Assembly (NCBI GenBank): GCA_951799445.1
Contig: OX637288.1
Coordinates: forward strand, 33,583,288 to 33,647,287
DNA length: 64,000 bases
Direction of reading: 5' to 3'
DNA from: Pseudisothecium myosuroides
Taxonomy: Eukaryota; Streptophyta; Bryopsida; Hypnales; Lembophyllaceae
The notes under the pieces were generated by a model. That model searched no databases. It had not been told where the DNA came from and saw only the letters and a list, made by a program, of their open reading frames with translations. The position numbers and the translations under genes were made by a program. This document shows positions 1 through 10,474 of this stretch, in pieces. Every line of letters begins with the position of its first letter. Positions within the stretch are counted from its first letter, which is position 1.

Positions 1-148
1 GAGTTTTACACTAAGGTAGGCCAAAACTACAACTCATCTTATATGGCATCCTACTTGCCATGATTTTGATGCAAAACCTTTAGATTGATTTGATAAAATT
101 GGGACAAGGTTTTTTTTAGCTTGAAGTCTTTCAAGCAAGCCGTTTTGA

Positions 149-1074
149 TTAACCCCTAAAGGCCCAAGGCATTTTCTGGTTCTGAAACCAATGAAAACTG
201 CCATTTTTGCTGCAATCACTCCCTAAACCAAAAAAATCTTTTTTTTTGAAGAATTTCACTATAGGATCTTGTACTTCACTTGTCTCAGATTATGTAATAA
301 AAATTTCATGAAGTTTGACCGTCTGGATTGGAAGATATTAGCATTTGAAGTTGGAAAAAGAAGTTTTTTTGAACTCTGGATTGCAATTTCAGATGACTTT
401 GACGGCCATTTGTGGATTTTTTTTTGCACTACACACCATAAAGTTAAATTTTTTTATGTTGAACATTTGAGTTGAAAGTCGGGGTACAACATTTCAAAAT
501 GTCAAAACTTGATTTTCACATATAAAAAAATTGTTAAGTAGAAGTAGGTCCAAAATTGAACAAAACACTAAATCTTCAATAGCTCTTAGATGGAATTAAA
601 AAAACCATAATCCCAATGGTGGGATTGTTCTTGCAAACAAACTTAAACTTTTAAAAAAAATTGAATTTTTTTGAAAACTGCATTCAAAAATGAATTTTAT
701 AAGTTGTTTTTTGAAGAAGACGCTTACACTATCCGAAAAACAAGATTGCTCATAACTTTCTCATTTTTAGTCCAATAGAATGAATCAAAGCTTCAAATGT
801 AGACAAAAACATAATCTTTGAGGAAAAAATTAAAAATTAAAAAAATTCACTTTTTTTTTTTTTTTTTTCTACCCGGTGAATTGCTTTTTTGACTTCGGGT
901 GGCATAACTTTTGCTCTTGGGCACCGATTTAAAAAAAAATTATATTTTTAGAAAGCTAATGTGATTTCCTATCTTTAAAAAAAGCTTCAAAAAATCAGGT
1001 CGAAATTTTAGGTTGCACAGCCTGCCCAAAATCCCAAGTGTCCCCCGAGGGGACTTTGGGCCTTTAGGGGTTAA
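149..1074. mobile_element. TTAA element, subfamily A (copy 1)
   Basis: About 926 bp with TTAA at both ends and terminal inverted repeats CCCCTAAAGGCCC / GGGCCTTTAGGGG. The interior is AT-rich, without a credible coding frame. A subterminal hairpin of the form GTCCC-loop-GGGAC lies near 1038-1056. Orientation is opposite to the copy at 3261. Confidence 0.85.
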
Positions 1075-1134
1075 ATTGACATTTGGCTTGAACAATCAAA
1101 TGCAGAATTTGGATCGTCGCAAGACTTCAAGAAT

Positions 1135-1590
1135 ATAAGGTAGAACCACCTATTCCCAACCATGGAGCCATGTCCAACCTCTAGGGTGCACTACTTCAAG
1201 CCACTGAAGCTTGGAATGTTTTTTTTTTCCCTGGAAATGTGTTTTTTTCTTCTTGGAATGTTTTTTTTTTTTTTTTTTTTCCTTTTCAAGCTTGGGACAA
1301 ATAAGGTCATGATACATGTTCCAAAGTGTTATAAAGTATGTGGGAAGTAGTGAAAAAGATAGTAGGAAGTAGTGAGTGGGAAAGTTTGGCTACAGGTTTG
1401 GAACATTTTTTGACTCCCAGAATTTATACTGTAGTAATTTCAATTTTAGCAATATAATTACAAAAATTTGTGTCTCAATATTTCTTATCTCTCTACACGA
1501 GAAAAATTTCCATTGCTCGCACTCACAGTACGCCTCAATCCTCATCAGTCTTGAAATTGCTTAAATGATGGGATATGGGTGGTTCCAGGG
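1135..1590. mobile_element. MITE with TAAGGTAGAACCACC ends (copy 1)
   Basis: Left end TAAGGTAGAACCACCTATTC. A decayed right end, GGGTGGTTCCA, is near 1577, and another inverted end (GGTGGTTCTACCTTA) at 1924-1938 suggests a second partial copy. The interior has long T runs and a CATTGCTCGCACTC-type segment shared with copy 2. Confidence 0.6.
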
Positions 1591-1938
1591 TGTTTTTTTT
1601 AGGCAATTAAATGCCCAATTTCTTCAAATAAAAATGTGCAACTTCAAGCCTATAGAAAAAAGGGGGTAAATGTGTTAAAAAATGCCAGACTGTAGTAATA
1701 GCCACGCACACTATTGCCACAATGCTTCCAAAACCTCGTTTCATCCATTGTGTAGAGCCAGCATATACAAAAATTGCATACCAAAATTACATATTCAAAA
1801 TTACATACTCTAAATTGTCCTCCTTCAATTCAAAACCCTCGAATGAAGGAACCTTCAAAACTCAGAACCTCCTTGAAAGAAAGGCCACATAACCATTTGT
1901 CCGAAAAACAAAAACAAAAACTGGGTGGTTCTACCTTA

Positions 1939-2719
1939 GGGGTTGGTTTTAGAAACAGAAATTGATCTTGCATTTTACCCGATGGTAAAAATTTGGAGCG
2001 GAGGTCCTAATTTCGCTTTCCGAAGGAGGCTTTCTTGCAGGAGTGGAGGACTGGGATATAACTTAACTGTATAATAAGCGACAGACTGAGCCGTCACAGA
2101 CCGTTTGGAATACGAGGCCAATGATTGGCATTAATATCCATCACTGTGGAGGACAACACTCGCTGTATTCCCCGCCACTCCCAAACGATTCTTTATTAAG
2201 CTTATTGCACGTCCATCGTTCATTTCTTAAGTCTTAAACACATTCTGTTTCATTTGTTTTAAAAAATAATAAAAAATCAAAATCAAAAGTCTTAACCATA
2301 TTGGTACCACAGTCTGGGGAGTATTTTAGCTCAACCGGCTAAAATCCTACAATTTCTTGGACCAACCGGTTGTTTGAAGCATTCTCTCGGCTAGGCCTTT
2401 AAAAAAAAGAATATTCTTTGATTTTCCTCTTAAATGATCGGTTTTTTTTCCGAAGATTTTGAAATCAATTAGGCAATTCCTAATTTCAACCGGCTAACTT
2501 GTAACTAACTGCCGGTACTCCCCGTTCATTGATTGGTACATGCACTCTTTGGCCCTTAAAAAATCCTTCAAGGGCGGTGGGGTTATCTACGGCGCAACCA
2601 CTGGGTACCGTAAGTTATATGCCACTGGAAAGTACCGTATATGCTACATACTCAAGGGTGACGGAAAGCAAGCCTCCACCGGACATTGTTTGGCACTTTT
2701 AACGGAAATTCACAATGAC
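1939..2719. other. Low-repeat interval, no gene supported
   Basis: Contains a 77-codon plus-strand frame from 2540 (KSFKGGGVIYGATTGYRKLY) that I do not recognise. It runs into the MITE at 2720, so it could be the end of a decayed gene. Three ACCGG-centred CAACCGG(C/T)T motifs lie at about 2332-2505. Confidence 0.4.
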
Positions 2720-2986
2720 AAGGTAAGGGGGGTGCCCCCAAACCGCCACTTTTGGGTACTGTGCTACTATTAGGCTGATCAAATTTTCATTTTTTTTGGT
2801 TGACAAGTGAAAGGAGGTTCTAATGCACCTAAGAACATGACATTTGGATATGGAATGTGAAAGTTAGGAAGGGTCCAAGTTTTTTTTGGTAGTTTTTTCT
2901 GAAATTGTTTCTTCAACATGCATGCATATTGAATTTGGAGATGTGTATAGAGTGATGATGGTGGTTTTAGGTGGGGGTGCAATTTT
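2720..2986. mobile_element. MITE family H (copy 1)
   Basis: Ends AAGGTAAGGGGGGTGCCCCC and GGTGGGGGTGCA. Contains the CTACTATTAGGCTGATCAAA segment that in copy 2 is the insertion point of a Harbinger-like element. Confidence 0.6.
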
Positions 2987-3260
2987 AGATGTATCTACCT
3001 TACCAATCACGTGAATTATGAGTGTCCAAATTACATAACTTCTCGCTACCATAACATTGTGAACCAAATTAACCATTCTTGTGCATGGAGATTGGGATAA
3101 TCTTGCCCTCGATGCTTGCGACTAAATTTAGTTTAATTTGCAAAGAATCATTCACTAGATGGGAAGTTGCAACACTAATTTTATTGGCTAGCTTATCGTA
3201 AGTTGCCATGCTAGGCGCTCCTATTTTTTGGAGGAATTAAAAGAACACCCCAAGTGCTGG

Positions 3261-4170
3261 TTAACCCCTAAAGTACCATTGTCCGTTCGGGGGACAAATG
3301 GGACTTGGGGCAGGTACCTACGGGCTGAAATTTTCTCCTAATTTTTTGAAACTTTTTGTGAATGTGAAGAATTGAGAGAGGTACATGGCAGGAAAAAAAA
3401 ATTGAAATCGGACCTTCGAGCGAGAAGTTATGCCATTTCTTGGAATGCGTGGGGATGGGGGGCAGCAAAAAAAATTTGCAAAATTTTGAATTTTTTTTTA
3501 AATATTTTTTTTTCACATAGATTATATTTTTGTCTATCTGGAAAGCTTTGATTCATTTCATTTGACTTTGCTATGAGGAAGTTATGGGCATTCTTGTTTT
3601 TCGGGCAGTTAGAGCATCTTCTTGAAAAAAATAACTTGTAGGATTCATTTCTGAATGCTATTTTTGCAATTTTTCAAAAAATAAATTCTCATGGTTTAAT
3701 TTACTTGCTAGAACAATCTCACCATTGGGATTAGTGTATTTTAATTCCATCTAAAATATATAAATATTTTAGATTTTCCTTCTATCTTGTACCTACTTCT
3801 ACTTAACAATCTTTTGAAGAATGATAATTAAATTTTTTTGAATTTCTTTTTTTTCCTAGACTCTCAATTCAATTCTGCACTATAAAGATTTAAAGTGCAA
3901 AATTTTATGTTAAAAATGTTCAAAGTCAAAAAATCCAGTCCCGCAATGTGTTGAAAAACTTGTTTTTTCCACTTTAAACGCAAATATCTTGCAATCTGTG
4001 CGGTCAAAAATTCTGAAATTTTTTTCACACTTTATAATACTAGTTAGGTATAAGATCCTACGATTAGATGTGAAAAAAAACAATTAAATTTTTTTTTTAC
4101 TCTTTGCTATAGAAATGGCAGTTTTGAGTGTTTTTTGGCAGAAAATAGGCCTCGGAACTTTGGGGGTTAA
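3261..4170. mobile_element. TTAA element, subfamily A (copy 2)
   Basis: Flanked by TTAA at both ends, with ends CCCCTAAAG and CTTTGGGGG. It shares long stretches with the copies at 11326 and 13814, including the GGTACCTACGGGCTGAAATT segment near one end. No coding capacity. Short open frames near the hairpin end recur in the sister copies but differ in sequence and length, so they look incidental. Confidence 0.85.
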
Positions 4171-4275
4171 GTAGTATAACTTCAATGGGCACTTTGCTTT
4201 ACCTCCTCCCTCAATTCCCAACAAAACAAAACTAAAGTAGTTGATTGCAAGTTCCACACCAAACCTTGGAACAAT

Positions 4276-5201
4276 AAAGTGCGTACACCCAAAACCGCCA
4301 CTTTCTGCTATTGAGCCTAGTTACTATTATTAGGGCCGCTTCACACTATGCCCGAAGGTCGCGAGTCCGTCGGTTTCCATCAATGAAATTTTAGGAAACC
4401 AAGAATTTGGACTCTCGACCCTTCACACTATGCCCGAAGGTCGAGAGTCCGTCGCCCTCAATACTGCCTACATGGCAGAGAAATGCCTACATGGCGACGG
4501 ATTCTCGATTAGAGTTTGGGTCTCTATTTTTGGCCGACCCAAACTCTAATCGATATTCCGTCAATTTCTTTTTAGAAAAATGTCAGAAATGACAAGACTG
4601 GATTTGCAATTTTGGCAGTAGGTAGGTAGTAGTACATTCCTTTTGTTATTTGTTATTTGTCGCCGTTGGGGTTTGAAACCTAGTCTCTACCATGACAATG
4701 GAGAGTCTTTGCATTCAATGAACCTATTTCCCTTCAATGATCAATGTCACCCTTTTATTCCATTTATATCCTTCATATTCCTTGTTTGATGAGAAGAACA
4801 TGTGTTGTTATGGTTTGGACTTTGGGCTTGGCCTTTGGAGGCTTCACACTATGGCCGGCCAAAGGCTCCAATTCCTAAATTTTGGGGCCTATTTATTGCC
4901 AATTTCCTTGGACTCTCACCAAAGTTTGGACTCTCACTTCCATGGACTCTCGACTTGGTTGGGCATAGTGTGAGGCGGCCCTTAGACTGGTCAAATTTTC
5001 ATATGCTCTTGTTGGCAAGTGAAAGGAGGTTCCAACGCTCCAAAGAACGTCGCATTTGGATAGTGTATGCAAAAGTTATTAAGGAACAAAGTTTTGGTTC
5101 TAAAACGGTTTCTTCCACATAGGTACAGAGTTGATTTTAAAGATGTACACACAGTAAAGATGGCAGTTAAAGGTCAGTGGCACATTTGGGTGAACCTACA
5201 G
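4276..5201. mobile_element. MITE family H (copy 2) split by a Harbinger-like element
   Basis: Ends GTGCGTACACCCAAAACCGC and ATTTGGGTGAACCTACAG. The two halves join as in the copies at 2720 and 34262 once 4333-4981 and one TTA are removed. Confidence 0.75.
4333..4981. mobile_element. PIF/Harbinger-like MITE with TTA duplication
   Basis: 649 bp with terminal inverted repeats GGGCCGCTTCACACTATG, one mismatch over 21 bp, flanked by TTA at 4330-4332 and 4982-4984. The left terminal region is repeated directly 92 bp inward (about 4431). A 17-bp perfect hairpin stem lies at 4506-4552. The TTA duplication and GGGCC-type end are typical of Harbinger/Tourist elements. Two relatives of the host sequence show the empty site. 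Confidence 0.85.
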
Positions 5202-5248
5202 TACCTCGCGGACTCACTGGTCTCCAGTTCCGTCTGTGCCAGAAGCGC

Positions 5249-5272
5249 TGACGGACGGACGGACGGACGGAC
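5249..5272. repeat. Tetranucleotide microsatellite (GACG)n
   Basis: About five GACG units followed by GTC. Confidence 0.9.
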
Positions 5273-5805
5273 GTCTTACAAATTCTAAAGAATGCGTGTG
5301 ATCAGCCGGAATCATGCTGCCCAGAACTGAACATTGCGGTTAATAAGTTACCGGTAGTGTTGTCTGATACAGTATCAGCTTAACTTATATGAGACCTCCG
5401 TCCGTCAACTGAACCCGCCCGCCTACTTATCTAAGAATCATTTTTGGATTCATCAGTTCCTAATTAAATCCTCAAGGAATCGAGGTGCCAGGGAGGGTAT
5501 CTCATACAGTACGCACAGGGATCGCGGGAACTTCATACTCCGAATCCTTGCCAGGTTACACAAGTTTGGGTGCAGAGGAATTTGCACATGTGAGCCAGGA
5601 AAGGGGGCGGGATGGATTTGCATCACATTGCAAAGATTTGTGTAAGTGGAAGGAAACGGAATTTTTTATTTTTTATTTTTTATTTTCTATTTTCAAGGAA
5701 AAGGGTGTGCATTAAAAAGATAAAAGGTTCTTGTGTTTTTGAATGCAATGGTCACCGTTCCTTTGAAAAAAATAAAATAAATAAAAAGATAAAAAGGAGA
5801 ATACA

Positions 5806-5951
5806 ACTAAGGTAGGTGCACCTATTCCCATCCATTTACCGCATTCCGTCAGTATGTAGCAAAGGCACACATTTTCTTTCTAGAATGTATTACATTCGTA
5901 CATGATGACAGAATGGGGTACACGGACGGGAATGGGTGCGTCTAGCTTAGT
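5806..5951. mobile_element. Palindromic MITE, about 145 bp, CTAAGGTAG ends (copy 1)
   Basis: Ends CTAAGGTAGGTGCACC and GGGTGCGTCTAGCTTAG around an inverted core (GTACATGATGACAGAATGG). Almost the whole element folds back on itself. Copies at 17757 and 19570. Confidence 0.8.
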
Positions 5952-6588
5952 TTGGTTCAGGTGGAAGATTTAGCGTAGGAGGATGCTGAGGGATAAATGT
6001 CACTTGGGATGGGATGGTGGAGACTACCCAAGCAAAAAAACTCATTTTTGCACCAAGTGTTTAGAAACGAAGTAACTGAATTTAATTGTTGTCCTTACCA
6101 TCCATCAAACGGAAGAAGCCACAACCTTTTGCTCACTAAGCATAGTTACACTTATTGGATTCACAATTTTTTTAAAGAAAAATAATAGCAAATTAAGGAA
6201 TATTTTACATGTATTTTGGTTAATTTGTTCTTCAAAAAAATTATATGTTGTAGGTAGTCAAAGCAAAAACACATTATTTCTCATTAAGGACTACTCTTGT
6301 GCCTTTGGATGTCAAAGTGGACTATCTTTATTCCCTACACGACCCTAATGACAATCCAAAAGTGTCCCTTCAAATTGTCGAATAGCAAATGAACATCTTG
6401 TCGTGTATAGAGGTTGTATGGTGGTGTTCATTGGATTCTTAAAATGAAGACTTTTCAATCTAATTCCAACTTTTTGAGCCCCAAATCCACAATGAGTGCA
6501 ATTTACACTACATTAGGGAAATATAGAGTAAAATTGGATCTTGGACTAGGGATTTGAATTGGATTGGCCTACAATAGGTCTACTTACC

Positions 6589-7521
6589 TTAATCCCTAAA
6601 GTTCCATGACTATGTTTTCACCAAAAACACTCAAAAACTGCCATTTTTAGTACAAGTACCAAATTTTTGGAAAAAAAAACTTTTTTGACACATGTAACCG
6701 TTGGATCTTATAGTAAACTAGTTTTAGAAGATGTGAAAAAAAAATCAGAATTTCCCACCATGCGGATTGGAAGATATCAGCATTTGAATTGGCAAAATCC
6801 TTTTTTTGTCCCTGCAAAAACCAGGGCAGCTGCACTTCACAAGGTCACATTTGTATGAAAAAATGTCCAAAATGGTGGTGCTTCTTTGAATTCTTTTTCC
6901 TAGGAAAGTTGGCTACATGCTCAAAAAATTTCAAATCATTTGGAATTGTACAACATATACAAAAAAAATAGTAAGTAGAAAGAAGTAGAGAATGATCCAA
7001 AATACTAAATTGTTAAGAATTTAATTATGGAATTGAAAAATGTCAATCACAATGGTTGTAATGTTGTAATAAACAACCTTCATCCTCTGATTTTTTATTC
7101 TTTAAAGAATATTAAAAATTGAGTTAAATAAACAACTTCAAAGTTTATTTCAGAGTAGAGAATCCGTAATTGCCCGCAAACTAAAAACCCTCATAACGTT
7201 TGACTCATTGGTCGAAATGGAATGATTAAAAGCTTTCCATGTGTATATAATTCTAGAAAACCAATTTCAAATTTTAATTTTTGAAAAAAGTGTTTTTTTC
7301 TGATTTGCCCGGACTGCCCAGTTACGAAAAAAAGTAACATATTTGGCCATAACTTTTGACTCCTATTTCCAAATGTCATAAAATTTAGTGCCTATGAAAG
7401 ATATTCCTTGCGCCCACATTGTATTAAAATTTCAGCTTAAAATATGGAAATCTCTAGTCACACATATATGCCCAAAATTTCTATACAACCAAAAAACGCA
7501 TGCCGGTCCTTTAGGGGTTAA
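6589..7521. mobile_element. TTAA element, subfamily B (copy 1)
   Basis: About 930 bp bounded by TTAA, with ends TCCCTAAAG and CCTTTAGGGG. It is closely related to the copies at 15033, 42487 and 46268, all sharing GTTTTCACCAAAA and ACTGCCATTT near the left end. Non-coding. Confidence 0.85.
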
Positions 7522-8157
7522 GGTTTCTTCATGGGCCAATCAAAGGTAGGCAGATACGGTAATTGACGTGTGATATTCTTATTGTAAATTTAAAGGTGCC
7601 CTAGTGCAATCCTTATTAGTTTGGTAAATAAGCAAGCTTGCTACCTTCTCCCTTCAAGCCCACAGATTTCCTAACCATATCTACATGGTCAAATTATGTT
7701 CCTTATGCATGAATCACAATTTTGTAGAACACAAAAGTAAGTTCGCGAATACGCTATATGGTTTTGTATGTTGGCATTGCATTAGACTAGCAGAATTGGC
7801 ACTACGGTTGTGATTCTCTGAGAATGAGTATGTGATCTGTTCTTTTGTGAGCTACAATTGAGGATACCCTTAGAACATGGCTACAAACAATGTTACTTAA
7901 ATTAGAGTAGTAAAAATTCATCTCGTAAAAATATGGGGTCACTTTTAAAGAGAATGGATGGCATATTTGTCCCATGCATGCAACAAATTATATTAACTTC
8001 CAACCAAAGGCAACTGAAGGCTACTGGTGTGCTGAACCAATAAGAGTCTCCATCATTGCTAATCCAATTAAGTATTCATATAATCAAAAGTAGAATTCAG
8101 GAGAGATGCCAACCGAACAAGTAAGCAATTTTCCTTCTTTAGGCAATGTTTAAAATT

Positions 8158-8341
8158 TACAAGGCCCAATTTCAAAGGCTTATAAACCAAAATCGTTTGC
8201 AAATATGCCTTTCAACTTTTGGGATTATGTTAACAATCTTGTTGAGAGTATGTATGAAAAGTTTTAGCTCAATTGGATCTATCTATTATGGCTGCTAAAA
8301 ATTGCTCGTAACTAAAAAAATGTCCTTTTGAGGCATAACTT
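8158..8341. mobile_element. Partial foldback element E (uninterrupted centre)
   Basis: This segment matches, in reverse complement, the sequences on both sides of the insertion at 42487-43430, joined through a single TTAA at 8230-8233. It is therefore a natural empty-site relative of that locus. A decayed subfamily A element follows directly. Confidence 0.7.
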
Positions 8342-9277
8342 TTAAACCCCTAAAATCCCATTGTCTCCTTTAGGGAAAAAAATGATTTGGGGCAAGCTCC
8401 TATGGTCCTAATGTTCGTCGGAATTTTGGGAAACTTTTTGTGAAGACAAAAAAATACATCAGCTTTTCGGGTGCATAATTTTTGTTTCAATTGGTGCCGG
8501 GGAGTAAAAGTTGTGGCACAATAAGTCCAAATTTTAGTTTGGTAGGATGAAAAAAAAGACCCATAAAAATTTTAAATTTAAATTTAAAAAAAATATGTCA
8601 CATATATTTTATTTTCACCTACATGGGAAGTTCTGGTTCATTCCATTTGGATTTGTTTTGTAAAATTTATGGATGATCTTATTTCTCGGGCAATCAAAGC
8701 AGTTTTTTTGAAAAAATAGCTCATAGGATTCAATTTTTTAACTCAATTTTCACAATTTCTCAAAAAAAGAAGTTTCACAAGGCTAAGATCTCTTGCTAGA
8801 ACAATCTCATCGTTGAAATTAGTGTATTTCAATTCCATCTTAAAGCTATTAGCAGTTTAGTTTTTCCTTCAATCTTGAACCTACTTCTATGCAACAATTT
8901 TTTAATGAGTGAAAACTTTGTTTTTTTTTTGAACTTTTTTCCTACACTCTCAACCCAATTCTTCAACATATAGAATGAGAAATTCATATCAGTAGTGCAG
9001 TTTTTTTTAAATTAAATAGATTCAAAGCCAAAAATGTGGTCAAGCAAGGTGCAAAAAACTTTGTTTTCTTCACTTTAAATGCAAATGTCTTGCAATCAAG
9101 GCAACCAAAGTTTTTAAATTTTCTTTTTACATTTTCTTCCACTAATCTAGTACAAGATCCTAAAAATTTGATATGCCAAAAAAAAGCAATTTTTAAAGTT
9201 CTTTGCTCTTTGCAATAGAACTGACAGTTTTGAGTGTTTTATTTTATGGAAAAAGGTCTTTGGACTTTAGGGATTAA
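8342..9277. mobile_element. TTAA element, subfamily A, diverged (copy 3)
   Basis: Begins TTAAACCCCTAAAATCCCA and ends ACTTTAGGGATTAAA. The internal order matches the other A copies, but with more substitutions, suggesting an older insertion. Confidence 0.75.
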
Positions 9278-10474
9278 AAGAGTCTCTAGAGGTCATTTCT
9301 GCATTCATATTTTTTTAACCCGTTTTTATTTCGTTATTTTTATTTTAAAACTACCCAATTGAAACTGAAATCATTGCAAAAAAGAGAGTATAGAAACTGG
9401 TGCTCGTGACCCCAACCACTGAACTCGGTTATGGTTTGTAGCACACATTCACCCCCTCTACCTTCCCTTCCCGGACCGTCCCCTCCTTCCCCGGTCCGTC
9501 TGCCACTTGCCATTGCACAGTCAAGAAGAAAGCCCATTTTCCACGTTATTTATTTATTTATTTATTTAATAGATAGAATAGAATAGAATAGAAAAGAAAA
9601 AAAATTCCCTTCACCTGAATAAGGAAAGAAAACATCATGTAACGGAGGAACCCACTCCACTGCAAATATATCATAACATAAATCAAAGCCGTAATGCCAC
9701 CAACCAACTGAAAGGGCCAAACTCAAATTCAGCCTCGGAATATGGAAACATTCCACTAACCAATTGCCCCTGAAAAATAATAACTTATTATCAATGGAAT
9801 TTGTTTGTCCATGTGTTCCAAGAGAGAGAAAAATAATAAAAATAATAACTTAACCCATTCTGGTCCTCGTTTGCCCATAACCTTGAATTCCGTCCGTCTC
9901 TGGAATTCTCTCGAAATCATTCTCTGCACCAAGACATGCCCAATTCCCCACAGCCCTGGAAACCGAAGCTAATTCGAGGCTCCGTCCAAAAGCCCCTGAA
10001 CAGTTCCCGGCCCAGTTCAGGGGGGTCTGGAGGGGCCATCCAATTTTACCGTTTCCCCACTTGGAAACCAGCATGATGGAAACACAGGCCCTGAAACCAC
10101 GTGGATTATGAGTTTTAAAACCTTTTCTGCTATTTAAAAAATTACATGATATTTTACGCATGCCATGATCGGGCATGATGAGGGAAGGGCACCCATCCCC
10201 CCCATGCATGTAGGGCGGTAGAAGGGCCACTAAGTGGCAATCAAGTCTCGTTAATTCAGCATCTGGAGCGTCGAAATCAGGGTACATTCTGTTTTCATTT
10301 GAGTTGACAAAAAATTAAAAATTACTTCATAAAAATCAGGGTACATTGATTGTTTGGATACATTGTTTGGATGCATTGTTGAAGCTTCCGAAGCATTTTC
10401 TAGGCTACAAGTTTTTAATATCACACTGGAATGTGAAGAAAAGGATCTTTTGTTTTTGTTTTGTTTCGTTTAGT
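9278..10474. other. Single-copy-looking interval without a supported gene
   Basis: Less AT-rich than its flanks. A 145-codon minus-strand frame (10287-9850) has no recognisable domain. A minus-strand CAG/GT-like exon shape near 9600-9700 is not convincing. Could be gene remnants or regulatory DNA. Confidence 0.35.
9549..9597. repeat. ATTT and TAGAA short tandem repeats
   Basis: TATTTATTTATTTATTT followed by AGAATAGAATAGAATAGAA. Confidence 0.85.

Larger units (their letters stand above)
5212..6588. other. Intergenic, no gene
   Basis: Apart from the MITE at 5806-5951 I see only TATTTT runs near 5660 and unassigned AT-rich sequence. Open frames are short and unlike any family I know. Confidence 0.5.
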
